Source: Fonsecaea monophora (lineage: Eukaryota; Ascomycota; Eurotiomycetes; Chaetothyriales; Herpotrichiellaceae). Taken from it: a stretch of 32,684 nt of DNA. The notes under the pieces are model-generated. The model was not told where the DNA came from. It did no database searches and was given only the letters and a program-made list of their open reading frames with translations. Where the stretch lies: assembly GCF_001642475.1 (NCBI RefSeq), contig NW_019174120.1, positions 1 to 32,684 on the forward strand, written 5' to 3'. Position numbers and translations under genes: made by a program. Of this stretch, positions 19,002 to 30,127 are shown one piece after another (within the stretch, counting starts at the first letter, position 1; each line of letters begins with the position of its first letter).

Positions 19002-20437
19002 GATGGACTATATGTCCCCCAGGACTGGGCAAGTCCACCTGTTTTGCTCGAGTTCTCTCAGTCTTTCGCTAGAGGCACCTCCAGGATCCTCAACACTTGC
19101 ACTTTGACCAAGCCTGTGTAATAGGTAGGTAGTGGTGTTCTTGTCACAGGTAGAACAGAGGTTCAGTGAGTGGGAAGTGTTCGGCTACCGACGTTTGGCC
19201 GGGGCTACGTGGGTGGCAGGTGATCTCAGGATCTTCGGAGCTCTGTGGAATGGTGTGAGCAGATAACTCGATAGGTAGCGGGACGATGGTGGTTCTTTGT
19301 AAGGGTAGGCGGAACAGAGACGACAGGATTTGGCTGGAGGTGGTAGGGAGGAGGCGGGAGGGAGTTGCTAGGGAGGTATTGCGGGAGGAGCAGGCACAGT
19401 TCGAATTAAAGTGAGGGGGGTGTTCGAGGTTTTGACAGCTCCCTGATGGAATTCCAAGGAGTCCGCTAGAGTTGTTGGTACGTGGTCTTGATCCCTTTGG
19501 GGGGCGGCAAAGAATCTCGCTTTTTAGCTTCAGGTACCACCAGGACTGAGAGGTAAACAGGCTCCCTGAACCCCGCCGCTGACGATGCTTACTGACGACC
19601 CGCTGGTGCCACCGATATCCAAAGTCCAGGCGTCAACTGACACATCCGTCGTTAGCTTGGGTGTTTCGAACTTGCGAAAACAGTCTTTTCAGCTGTGCCT
19701 ATATATTCGGTACCGCGACAGAAGAGCGGTGACTTGTCTGCGGTCCGGCAAGTAACAAACAACAAAGGGAAAAGAGAATGGAGAATTGAATACGAATCGA
19801 CGTTGAATTGGGTCCAGCTGCCAGCGATCGCTGCGTTGGCATAGTCCCATGCACTTGAGTCGTCGTTTGACCCTTGATTCTGCCACCACTGCGTCCTGTT
19901 TGCTGCTTGCCTTGACTTGCACTTGAGTGACAGTCAAGTCGACTGGGTCTGCCACATCACCATCTAATCCAACCAGCTGGATCGAACCACAGTCACGTCC
20001 TCTCTCACGACCGGACCATACCCGCTTTTCGCCCTTGACTGTTTTCCTGTTTGTCAGCTGGCCAGGTCAGCTCGTGCATGACCCTGACGCCTGGGTGCAG
20101 CGTTTGTCAAGTGGACAAATAGGCGGCCAGCCTTTGCGCCATCCCCTCTGTGTGGCTTCCCTAATGCCAATCCTCTTTGGGCCTGCTCTGCCGATACGAC
20201 AAGCTGCCGACAGTCCACCACCAGTAACCGCTCGAAAAATCCCTGCTGGTCATGGTTGCTGTTGGCCAGAATCTATTTCGGGGGGCCTCCTGACTGGTCG
20301 CCTTTTCGCTCGTCACCCCACGAATGTGCTCACCCCAGCCTGTGGGGAAGGAGCCAGATCTTAACACAGCCTTGCATTCAACGAGTTCGGTGCAAAGCCT
20401 TGACTGGATGGTGGTATAGTGAGCGTCGCTGGCAATT
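19002..20437. other. Long divergent intergenic region
   Basis: 1,436 bp between the unrecognised gene (minus) and the Artemis-like gene (plus). It should hold both promoters. G-rich purine runs occur at 19330-19420 (GGAGGxGGGAGGG type). Open frames at 19927-20364 (plus) and 20161-20463 (minus) overlap each other and show no domain. No RNA gene was found. Confidence 0.45.
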
Positions 20438-22537
20438 ATGTCGACGTTCAATGGCCTTGTCAAGGAATTCCCCAGTATTAGAATCGACTACTTCCGGCAT
20501 CATCAAGGAAGGCCGCCACCTGCTGCCTATTTTCTCAGCCATGTTCATAGCGATCACTTGCTTGGGTTGGAGTCGGTCAAAATGCCCTTTGTGTATTGTT
20601 CGGCGACCACCAAGCGTATTCTGCTGAACATGGAAAAGTATCCCCACCGCATCAATTTTGCAAAGGGCATCCTCGAGGCTCGGAAACAGCACTATCGTCA
20701 TCTGAAGACCGTTCTCAGACCACTACCAATGAACACGGCTACTACACTTGAGCTTGGGCCAAAACTAATCGTTCGGGTGACATTGCTGGATGCCAATCAT
20801 TGTCCTGGCGCGGTAATGTTCTTGATTGAAGGCGATGGCAAGGCCATACTTTACACGGGAGACATCAGGGCTGAATTGTGGTGGGTAAATTCGATTGTAC
20901 AAAACCCCGTTCTCCTACCATATACTTGCGGCCTGAAATGTCTTGATTGTATCTATCTCGACACCACGTTTGCCACGCGCGATGAACCATATAGTGACTT
21001 CCCGACGAAAGCTGAAGGGCTGAGAGAGCTTCTCGGGAAAGTGATGCAATGCCCACCAGACACGATATTCTACTTTCAGGCCTGGACATTGGGCTACGAA
21101 AAAGTTTGGATTGCTCTATCCAACATTTTGCAATCCCGCATCCATGTGGACGAATATCAACTCCGGATATTTAGCAATGGAGCCGAAGATACAGGCAGTA
21201 ACGACAGTGCTGCACTGACCGGCTTCACCGTCGGCAACAGTCTGCTCCCAGGTTGTCTCAGTCGGGATAACACAGCAAGGATTCATAGCTGTGAACCCGG
21301 ATTGAAGTGTCACTCTGAGATCAAACGGATGAAAAACATCAAGTGGATAACTCCGATCATTTCGAGACTCAAGGATGGAACCGAGATCAGGGAACTTGGG
21401 GCTGGAGGAGGTGCGAGAGATCTCTATCCCACCTCCGAGTTGAAGGTGGAGGATCAGGCATCCGTGCAGCAGCTTCTGGGCCTCTTTGCATCTTCTGCAG
21501 ACCACAACACGGCAAGGTTGAACATGTCTCCAGCGCTTGGCTATCTCAAAGCGACAGGAGATCTGTCTCTCGCTCTTGAGGGACTAGAGGAGTTGGGACC
21601 TGATCAGAATGGCCAGATACAGCTGAAGGATTTTGTGCCCTTCTTAGCGAAACGTTACGAGAAGATGGATGCTTCAACTCCAAGGCACATGCACTTCAAT
21701 CCAGAGCCAAACCCTCAAGTCGAGGTAACTGACACCATACGCTTTCCTTATTCTCGCCATTCCTCATATAACGAGCTTCGTGATTTTGTTGGGCTGTTCC
21801 GACCTAGGGATATCTGCCCCTGCACCGTCTGTCCAGAGACTTGGACGGAAGAACTCAGCATACAGTCACTTTTTGGAGACCTCTGCTCAGAGCAGACATT
21901 CTACTTTGATCGAGAGACTAGAGGAGAAGTCGAAAAGCTGAGGGAGCGAGAGGGTTCTATGAGTGCTCGTGGTAAAAGGAAGAGAGGCGATGACGATAGT
22001 CAGAAGACGGAGTCCCAGGACACTGATCATGAGGTGCGCATGAACGTGGGCGAGCAAACGGAGATCTTTGTATCCTCCAAGCAGCCCACTGACCTCAAAG
22101 ATGCCGAGCTGGATCGAGAGAGCTCCCACCAGGCAAAGAGTGACCTGAGCGCCAGTAGTTCTCCCAAAGATCAAGCGACATTCTACGAATGGCAAGAAAA
22201 CATTGGCAGGGATCCGTTTGAGGACGACTCGGATGGTGAAGCCTTATCCCCCTCGGTATTTGATAGTCAACCAGGAGACCAGTTGGGCCTATCGGATACA
22301 AATGTCGAAGAGCGGTCATCGCGACTTCTGGGAGCTCAGGATGGGCGTGAAAGTTCGTATCACATGGGTAACCACCTCAGCGGCACAACACGCAACCCAA
22401 ATCTCAGGCGAGAGAGGTTTCGGGCGTACAAGGCTGCAAAAAGGTGCCTGTCACACAATGACAGCTCGGACTGGGATGCGCTTACTCTGAGAAGCGTGGG
22501 ACACGCCGGACATGACATTGAGGAGATGGAGCTGTGA
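20438..22537 (+). CDS. Artemis/SNM1-family DNA-repair nuclease (MBL-beta-CASP)
   Basis: A single exon of 699 residues. The metallo-beta-lactamase motifs are intact: HVHSDH at 35-40, H121 in DANHCPGAV, and D142 in YTGDIR. YLDTTFA belongs to the beta-CASP part. The DRMBL domain ends with RFPYSRHSSYNEL (H441) and PRDICPCTV. The order and wording of the N-terminus (IRIDYFR...PPPAAYFLSHVHSDH) fit the Artemis-like branch of the SNM1/PSO2 family. Known family role: nuclear zinc-dependent nuclease that opens hairpins and trims ends in double-strand-break repair or processes interstrand cross-links. Beyond about residue 500 the protein is a charged, Ser-rich, probably disordered tail with a basic GKRKRGDD patch that could be a nuclear localisation signal. 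Artemis versus Pso2 assignment needs a tree. Confidence 0.9.
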   Translation: MSTFNGLVKEFPSIRIDYFRHHQGRPPPAAYFLSHVHSDHLLGLESVKMPFVYCSATTKRILLNMEKYPHRINFAKGILEARKQHYRHLKTVLRPLPMNTATTLELGPKLIVRVTLLDANHCPGAVMFLIEGDGKAILYTGDIRAELWWVNSIVQNPVLLPYTCGLKCLDCIYLDTTFATRDEPYSDFPTKAEGLRELLGKVMQCPPDTIFYFQAWTLGYEKVWIALSNILQSRIHVDEYQLRIFSNGAEDTGSNDSAALTGFTVGNSLLPGCLSRDNTARIHSCEPGLKCHSEIKRMKNIKWITPIISRLKDGTEIRELGAGGGARDLYPTSELKVEDQASVQQLLGLFASSADHNTARLNMSPALGYLKATGDLSLALEGLEELGPDQNGQIQLKDFVPFLAKRYEKMDASTPRHMHFNPEPNPQVEVTDTIRFPYSRHSSYNELRDFVGLFRPRDICPCTVCPETWTEELSIQSLFGDLCSEQTFYFDRETRGEVEKLREREGSMSARGKRKRGDDDSQKTESQDTDHEVRMNVGEQTEIFVSSKQPTDLKDAELDRESSHQAKSDLSASSSPKDQATFYEWQENIGRDPFEDDSDGEALSPSVFDSQPGDQLGLSDTNVEERSSRLLGAQDGRESSYHMGNHLSGTTRNPNLRRERFRAYKAAKRCLSHNDSSDWDALTLRSVGHAGHDIEEMEL

Positions 22538-22890
22538 GATACAAGATTTGTCGAGAGAGGGTGCTATAGAAACAGTCTTGTGCTTGTACATCTAGAGAGA
22601 TGTATAGGTACTAGGTAAGTACATATGTATATTGCCGCAGTACCTCGCATACGCAGTTGACTCCTGGGTTCGGCCTTAACAGATTCGGAGGCTGTAAAGA
22701 CCGAGACGCTATCAATTGGCTACGCGTCCCTGAACCCCCCGGTTTCGCAGTCGAGCTTGCTGCTCGCTGCTCGCTGATCGAAATCGCATTGTTGACGCCA
22801 TCTCGATTTCCCTTGACGTCTCACGATCCCATTTTCTATCTTTCCCTCCTCGTTCTCTTCACCTCTCTTCGACGCCAAGTTTCTTCCATT
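22538..22890. promoter_or_regulatory. Intergenic/promoter region upstream of MCR1
   Basis: 353 bp between the Artemis-like stop and the Mcr1 start. The last 80 bp are pyrimidine-rich (CTTTCCCTCCTCGTTCTCTTC type), as expected for a fungal leader. Repeated AGGTA/GTACAT units occur at about 22607-22630. No gene is seen. Confidence 0.45.
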
Positions 22891-24137
22891 ATGCTCGCCA
22901 GGTCAGTCCTGAGGTCCTGCGGGCCTCTTCGCCAGGTATGTAACCTTGATCATGTCCATTATCTCGAGGGCAATACCTACACTCTCCGTGGATATGGTGC
23001 TTCATCGTCCAAGCTTACAAATGAGCTCACACGTCCTTCTCCTCGCACAGAACTTCCGCACGTACGCAACCGAAGCTCAGAAATCGTCCTCCTCGGCGAC
23101 ACCCTGGATAGTCGGCGCCGCCGCAGTAGGTGCAGGCGTCATTGGCTACAACTTCTTGGGAACCAGCAGCAAATCTGCCAATGCTGACGCCCCCAAGCCC
23201 TCCGAGGATGCGAACAAGCTGGACAAGCAAGGCCCTGCGCCCGGAAAGACCTTCACAGGTGGCGAGCAGGGATTCGTCGACTTGAAGCTGGCCGAGGTCA
23301 TCCCATATAACCACAATACCAAGAGGTTCAAGTTCGAGTTGCCGGACAAGGACCATGTGAGCGGATTGAGCGTCGCTTGTAAGTTCAGCGCCAGAGGACT
23401 ATATATGGTGGGCCACGATTGTTAATCTGTTGCGAAGCTGCCATCATCACAAAATTCAAGCCGGCCGATCAGGAAAAGCCTGTCATTAGACCCTACACAC
23501 CCATCAATGATGAAGGTATTTGACCCTCTCCCACCAACCACCTTCACCAGACTCACTCGCTCCCACAGACGTGAAAGGCTACCTCGAGCTCCTGGTGAAG
23601 GTCTATCCTAATGGACCAATGTCCGAACACCTCTTCAGTATGAAACCAGGTGAAACCCTTTCCTTCAAAGGTCCCATCCCGAAATACCCCTGGGCGCCAA
23701 ACAAGCACGAACACATCACACTTATCGCCGGAGGTACGGGCATCACGCCAATGTATCAATTGATCCGCACCATTTTCAAGAACCCCGAGGACAAGACCAA
23801 AGTCTCGCTCATCTTCGGCAACATCAAGGAAGAAGACATTCTGTTGAAGCAGGAGTTGTCGCAGCTGGAGAACGAGTTCCCTCAGAGGTTCCGGTGCTTC
23901 TATACCCTGGACAACCCGCCCGAGAGCTGGCCGTATGGCAAAGGATTCATCACCAAGGACTTGCTGAAGGAGGTCATCCCGGACCCCAAGAGCCAGAATA
24001 TCAAGATCTTTGTTTGCGGACCTCCGGGGCTGTACAAGGCGATCAGTGGCGCGAAGGTGTCTCCGCAAGACCAGGGCGAGCTGACTGGCATACTAAAGGA
24101 GTTGGGCTACACCAAGGACCAAGTGTTTAAATTTTAG
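22891..24137 (+). CDS. MCR1: NADH-cytochrome b5 reductase 2, mitochondrial
   Basis: Four exons, 22891-22935, 23051-23378, 23438-23515 and 23569-24137, encode 339 residues. All introns are GT-AG and the joins restore family sequence. An Arg-rich, acid-free N-terminus (MLARSVLRSCG) acts as a mitochondrial presequence; a membrane anchor lies at about 32-52 (WIVGAAAVGAGVIGY). The flavin motif RPYTP is at 142-146, the NADH-binding motif GGTGITP at 205-211, and CGPPG lies near residue 295. The protein ends in the typical QVFKF. Known role: FAD enzyme of the mitochondrial outer membrane and intermembrane space that reduces cytochrome b5 and supports ergosterol synthesis and ascorbyl-radical recycling. 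Length is normal for the fungal family. Confidence 0.96.
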
Positions 24138-27100
24138 AATGTTGGTGTTGGCCGTGAAGCCGGTGTATCCTATGCCAATAGACAAAATTCATTCCCGAAG
24201 AGAGGGGAAGAGAAGCAAAGAATAAAATAGGAGCATGTGCTCGGAAAGAAGAAAAATACAACAATGTACAAACAGTAACTTGACAAACTTTGTACATATC
24301 GGGAATTCGCAGAGAACTCTTTGCTCAATCGCCAGAAAAGTCCAAAGATACTCAAAAAAAGAAACCGAGGAGCTTGTCAATGTGTATAGCGTAGTCTAGT
24401 GTAGGAGGCACATGTACTCGCATTGGGTTTCTGGGACTTCTGGGGCTTTTGGATCTCGGACTAGCACATGTCTATTGATTAACCTGCCTGGTCGCCTAAT
24501 ACATAGGAATCTACCGAGTACAGTAGTCGGCTACAATCGTGGGCCTGTACCAAGAAGGGGTGAGGGGGTGTGTGCTGGACACCTTTGCGAGGCTATGCGC
24601 GACGCGTCTGGGAGCGGTCGCGGGGGTCCAAGGGGGCTCAGTCACTCCGAGAATTGGGCAAGTCGAGCCTGTAGTATCTACATGTATCTATTTATCGAAT
24701 GCAGTAGCGAGGCTTCTAACAGAGGAGGGGTACCGAGGCGCGCACCAAAAGTATTGTTAACGCTAGTAAGTGAATGACGAGATGATCAAAAGACGATAGA
24801 CTTTATTTTCGTTGCCCCTTACAAGGACCCCCGGAGATATCGGAGCTCAATACTCAACGCCTATAGCGCCTAGCGAGACTGGAAATATAGGTTAGGTGGC
24901 CGCCTATTAGATCTGACTTATAGCTAAGAGATAGGTAAGAGTGCCTACAAGCTCAGAAAATCTCCTTTCATAGTAAGTAATATTTGTCATTTGAATTAGC
25001 GTAAACAGTACTTTTGGTGCCATGTGTGAAACTGGTACTGTTCGGCGGTTGAGCATGGACTGACTTCCTTTCCCTCCTCCACACACAGCTAAACAGCAAG
25101 CAGCGCGTTCCGAGTCGAGTGGAGTCTCCTAGTCGAGTCGAGGTAGGTAATTACCAGCGTAGGTAGGATTAGGCTTCGAGCACCTACAGCATAAAGGAAG
25201 CAAAAGCAGTTCGAGATTCAAATCGACTCCCCAAGGAAGCGGTCAACGGGCCCTTGTCTCGTCGACTTAGCTATCAACCTATGTAGGTATGGTACCATCA
25301 ATTCTATTGTATCGTCTTTCTTTTCAGATCAATCAATCGAGCGTGGATGATACCGCCTCGAACTGCGTCAGGTTGAACGGTCGCATGCATGCATCAAGAA
25401 TACGAGGTTCAGATTGACGGACACAAGTACGAGGTACAGTAGTTTCGAGTAAGAGTGAAAATTCAGCCTTACGCGGGGTCTAGTCTGGACTAGCCTGACT
25501 AGCTACAAAGAAATTGTAGCCTCGCATGACCCAATCGTTTGATGACCTCGAATCCGCCAATGATGCCGACAGCGCAGCGGAGTTTGGGCAAATAACCCTG
25601 GCCACTGCTATTACCACCACGACAATTGTGGTCTGTGGTCTTACCCTATCGTGCCCGGGTGCCTATATCAAAGGGTGATTCTGTGAAATAGAACAATAAC
25701 ACCAGTGTCAGTGAGGAATACTCTCCAATGACCGAAGAATAAATCTGCACGGATCTTGCAAGTTAGTCAGTAAGTAGGTGAGATTTCGGTATTGGTATTA
25801 CAAGTCGACATTGTTGACATTTGGTGGTTATACACAAGAGATGGTGGTTGAGATATTGAATGTTGCAGAGTTGAAGCTCTTGAAGTGCTTTTTGGTGGAC
25901 TTGACGTGGCACCTAGGACTGAGGGTGGTTAGACCCGGGGGGGGAGGAGCTGTACCGAGTATGAGTATCCCGTTCAAACAGGCCTCAAGAGTTGATTTGG
26001 AATGACCTCCAGAGTAAAAGAACTGTCTGGCGTCAGGGCTACAATACAGTAGAAACTCGTCCCAAGATGGCCACGCTCAAAGCGGGAGAGAGCTCTGGGG
26101 AGCTCTTTCGGCGCCCCAAGAAGCGTGGGTGTGTGAACAAGCGCCATAGCGCCTCGAAACTGGATAAGTCTCAGGGTGGGCTTTAGAGGATAGGGCTTCG
26201 AGCTGGGCGTGCTCGTTGTCGGTGTCAGCACGAGCACAGTGGACACTAGGGGCATGCCTACAATGACCTTTGTCGATGCCCAGAGCAGGAGCTCCTCAAC
26301 ATGTGGGTAGCAGTGAAGTGAAACGGGCTTTTGAAGGAGAGCAGTAAAAGAAAGGCCCTCGTCAACTGACGAGCAAGGTCGAATCGAGATCGGAGAGTAC
26401 CACCACCGGGGACTTTGGGCAGGCCCAAAGTAGAAGGACCGGAGCGCCTGTAGAAGCAGCAGAGGAGCTACGAAACAACAGGCATGACAGGGGCTTCTCT
26501 CGTACAAAAAGCCCCCAAGCAATAGTAGTGGACATTGAAGGACATTGATCCGGCTTGGGCGGGTCGATGAGCCGAGTTGTTGTGCCTGAGACGCCCAAAA
26601 GGGACAGCCAACACTGACGCTGTCAGGCGCTGATTTGTCGGGACGGACGGGGACTCTTGGGGGTTTGAGGCAACAATCTTGGTGACTGACTGTCACCATT
26701 GCTCCCCGCCACCTGAAATTACCTGGCTAAGAGTCTAACTAGGCTGTAGGTCGGGCACTTTCAGGTTGAACCAAGCCCGTCAGACAGGCTCTCAATTTCA
26801 ACATTAGGTGACCGCCCAGAAGCGCTTATGCAGCTTGATGGGGCGCTGATGATCGAAATTTGCGAGTCCAGGGCCACCAGAGCCATGCAGGGTGGTAGGG
26901 TGGTCTGACTAGCAGCTACTGTGCTGCCCTCTTCCACACTTCCCGGAGCTTCCCAGCTTCACCTCTCTTTCCAGCTGCATTTCCAGAGCTGCTGATGCCG
27001 ACCTTCAAGCTTGCTCGGTGTTGCCTCCTAGAGCACCCGTTGTCTTGCCGCTGACGCCCGTCACTGTCCTCTTAACAGCAGTGCTGATCTTCCCATCCAC

Positions 27101-28113
27101 TATGGGTTTCTCCGCTCAAGCCGCGCAGTCTCTTTCTAGGCAACAGGAGGGTATGTGCTCTGGGCACCTCTGTCCACGCAGAGTTTCCCTTCCAAAAAGG
27201 CTGTGGGTGACGCGACAAGCATAAGCACACGATTTATTTGTATCTGTCAGGCCGGCACCGAAATGTGCGGATTGGAGGCATGGCGATGCGCCTGCAGCTT
27301 GAGAACTTGGGGAATGGGAACCGCTTTGGAGAGTCTCCCCGTATCAGCGAGTCGTTTCGGAGGAGAATCGTCTTCACCTGCATAACCAGCATCACCCACA
27401 GACAGCGATGCCTCCGTTCGGCAGTGAAGGAGGACAACTTCAGCGGGTGAGCCCAAGCTAGGCTGTTTTAGCCTGCAGGAGAAGCAGGGTTGGGGGGGTA
27501 AACAAGCCCATGTGTTGCAGCAAGGAAAGGTGACTCCTGCCCTGGAGGGCGAATAGTACTGAAGCCTACAAGCTTAGAGCCGGGAGAGTGCAGCAGCCTC
27601 AGCGAGGCAGGGCGTCTTAGGAGCCAATTAGACCTGAGGAAGGCACCATTAGCGGCGCGACAGTGGAGCTTGCAGGACACCGAAACAAGCACCTACAGAG
27701 AGCATCCCGGCATCCTTAGAGGCCGAGCAGATGGGAGGGGGCTACGGGGGGTGTTAAAAAAAAAAAAGAGGGGAGCTGCCAGGTGGCCGTGATCAATCCT
27801 CCCGCAGCTGCTTGGGTTTTTTTTCACTCTCGCTGGGTTGATCCAGCGGCTGCCCATGCGCCTCGCTCGCCCACTTAAACAGGCCGCCCCCCCGCTGCCC
27901 TCGCCCTCGCCCCCGTTTCCTTTCCTTTCTGCATCTTCCAACCTCTCGCTTTCCACCCAGACAAGCCCTTGCTTTCTGGCTTCACTTCCGCCGCCCATCC
28001 TTTAGTTAAAGCTCAGCCTTGCCACCTCCCATTGCTGTCGCTTATAGGCGCCTATATTGTCGAGTGTCCATACCCTTAGCATAACTCCAAGTTGATCCGC
28101 CTACAAAGACACC
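24138..28113. other. Gene-poor region of almost 4 kb
   Basis: I find no convincing gene. The first 230 bp are AT-rich and should be the MCR1 3' UTR. From about 24780 to 25780 the sequence is rich in TAG/CTA and TAGGTA units and in GAGTCGAG-type repeats (25110-25142), as in decayed repeats. From 26000 to 27700 several frames are open on both strands, the longest 241 codons at 25974-26699 on minus, but without domains and with mutual overlap. A 50-codon frame with a hydrophobic second half lies at 25526-25678. The last 350 bp are the promoter and leader of the HMG-box gene, with an A-run near 27758 and C-rich tracts near 27885-27925. Confidence 0.45.
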
Positions 28114-29452
28114 ATGGCAAAGAAGACACACGACCCCGAGTCTGCAACGACGCAGGTCAATATTGCTGACTTCCAGCGAACTCGAGATTCGGTGAGTGAA
28201 CCAATTTTTTTGTGTCTATTATTCTTGCTGTCCATCTGCCTCACCACACACAACACGCGTCCAACCGAGCCGTACAAACCCTCAACCCCGCGACGAGGCT
28301 CTACCCCAGCTCGTACTGAACCACAACATTGACCTCACCGTCACTCCCCTTGTGCATGTCACCTCACTGTCTCGCATACACTTTCAGCTTATGTAGCACA
28401 CCTCTCCTTTGACCCTATGATTCGGAGCCTTTCCCCATGTCTTCATCCACACTTCATGTCACCCCCAGCGTCGCGCGCATTGAGTTCGGGCATCTATTGA
28501 ACCGTGCCGCCATCAAATGCGTCGAGGTCCTCACCGAAGATTTGGCGGCTCTCGGCGAGCTTGTTCGCGAAGTTCAAAATGAATCAGTGGCATTTGCTCA
28601 CACATCCTCTCAGGTCATTGTTGCTCTTGCAACACTTCAATCCTCTGTCCAAGACCTCTCGCGCGCATACATCCAACATGCCAACACCGTCCTCACACCT
28701 GGCAAACATGGCCTTAACCCTATTGACGCCAACCTAACCAGTATCCTTACCGAGTCTGGTCTCTTGAGCGCTAGACCCGCCGATGCTGCCCCAGCTGCTG
28801 CACCAGAACCAGATGTCGATGGGAAGAAGAAGCGCAAGAGGACACCGCATGATCCTAACGCACCGAAGCGTGCCCTCACGCCGTATTTTCTCTACATGCA
28901 AAGTGCTCGTGCCACTATTGCCAAGGAATTGGGCGACTCAGCGAAGCCGAAAGAGGTTGCCGACGAGGGAACTCGCAGATGGACCGAGATGAGCCCTGCT
29001 GAGAAGAGTGTACGGCCTTTGCATTCATTTGTTGCTCTCACCGACTAACCTCCACATAGATTTGGGACGACAAGTACCAGAAGAACCTGGCCGCGTACCG
29101 CGTCAAGATGGCAGCTTACAAAGCCGGTCAGCCAGTTCCTGACGACGAGACTGCAGCGCGCCTGGTGGAAATGGGTAAAGCTCCTGAGCATGTTGCCGGT
29201 CTCGATGCTGAGGCAGAGACGGAAGAAGAGCCCGTCGAGGAAGAAGAGGAGGAAGAGGCGCCGGCCCCAGAACCCACACCTCCCAAATCCAAGAGACGCA
29301 AGACCAAAGATGTCGAACCTACTCCCAGCAAAGCAACTCCTAAGGCCGAGGCCAAATCTCCAGAGAAGGACAGGAAGTCTAAGAAGAGCAGGAGGGAAGC
29401 TGCTCCTGTTGCATCAACCAAGGTCGAGAAGTCCAAAAAGTCTAAGAAATGA
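28114..29452 (+). CDS. HMG-box protein
   Basis: Three exons, 28114-28191, 28614-29009 and 29060-29452, encode 288 residues. Intron 1 is long (422 nt, GTGAGT...CTCTCAG) and intron 2 short (GTACGG...ACATAG); both are phase 0. The N-terminus forms a helical region (IADFQRTRDS joined to VIVALATLQS...LSRAYIQHANTVL). A basic patch (GKKKRKR) precedes a single HMG box at about 105-175: PNAPKRALTPYFLYMQ, KEVADEGTRRWTEMS, and after the intron IWDDKYQKNLAAYRVKM. The tail has a Glu-rich run and then Lys/Ser/Pro repeats ending KKSKK. By family it would bend and bind nuclear DNA with little sequence preference, as chromatin or ribosomal-DNA architectural proteins do. The exact orthologue is not identified. 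An alternative start inside intron 1 is treated separately. Confidence 0.9.
28437..28613 (+). other. In-frame alternative N-terminus inside HMG intron 1
   Basis: An ATG at 28437 opens 59 codons that read without a stop into exon 2 in its coding frame. The peptide has helix-like sequence (CVEVLTEDLAALGELVREV). It would replace the 26 residues of exon 1 if a downstream promoter were used. An in-frame TGA lies upstream. The normal spliced start better fits the family layout. Confidence 0.3.
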
Positions 29453-30127
29453 ATGCACTCCAACGACTCTGGTGGGGAATAACGGGTGTGTATGTGGGCG
29501 CGCGTGGACATGATCATTCGTTACCGGTTTCGATTTTCGGTCTGGGGAATTTTGGAATTCAAGAACTCGACTCTCGCTTCCATGAGGTTGTATGAGGTTG
29601 TTTCTCCTGTGAAGGAATGTGTTCATAATGAAAGGCGGTCACTGTTCGGCGCAGTGCAGAAATTGGTGATGAGCGCCATGCAAAGGGCCGAGTAACTAGT
29701 CTGTTCAACGAGGTCAATGTTGAAATGTTTTTGTTCTGTCTCTGTCAAGTCCTTTTCTCAACCACCACAACTACTAATGACGCACCAGCACCAAAACAAA
29801 GTTCCTGTCTTGATCTCTTCTCCGCATCTAGACCCCACGCACTGGTGGTTACAAAGCTTGCCACCATCGAGGCTGGCCACTCCGGTGACTCCTTCAAAAG
29901 AACCACTCGAAAGCCTCCTAGGGCATGAACTGGGGTGGTTCCATTGCTTATCCAGACCTGTCCTCATACCACTCCGAAGCTTCCTTTGCCCCGCAATAGC
30001 CCCTCGACCATGATAGGTCAGACTGGCATAGATAAGGCACCGCATCCTCGATGGATTGAAGGATGAAAATCTTCAAAAGCTGCAAGTTCCAGGCTTGCGA
30101 GTGCCTTTTCTGCGGGCAGTTTTCAAT
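29453..30127. promoter_or_regulatory. Intergenic region and urease promoter
   Basis: 675 bp between the HMG-box stop and the urease ATG. Two HGATAR sites lie close together: TGATAG at 30011-30016 and AGATAA at 30030-30035, about 95-115 bp upstream of the ATG. Closely spaced GATA sites are typical of AreA/Gln3-type nitrogen control in fungi, so urease may respond to nitrogen limitation. The left part should be the HMG-box 3' UTR. No gene is seen. Confidence 0.45.

Noticed and set aside
19979..19988. tRNA B-box-like sequence (GGTTCGATCC on the minus strand)
   Set aside because: The flanking bases cannot form the T-stem and no matching A box lies at the right distance.
19927..20364. 145-codon plus-strand ORF upstream of the Artemis-like gene
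   Set aside because: Pro/Ser-rich, no domain, overlapped by an equally open minus frame.
20438..21860. Metallo-beta-lactamase fold read as antibiotic resistance
   Set aside because: The DRMBL and beta-CASP motifs place it in the DNA-repair nuclease branch.
25974..26699. 241-codon minus-strand ORF in the gene-poor region
   Set aside because: No motif, odd Ser/Leu/Pro/Cys composition and no splice context; treated as chance unless transcription is shown.
26711..26766. 8-bp inverted repeat ACCTGAAA/TTTCAGGT as transposon ends
   Set aside because: Only 8 bp, 40-bp spacer, no target duplication or transposase nearby; likely chance.
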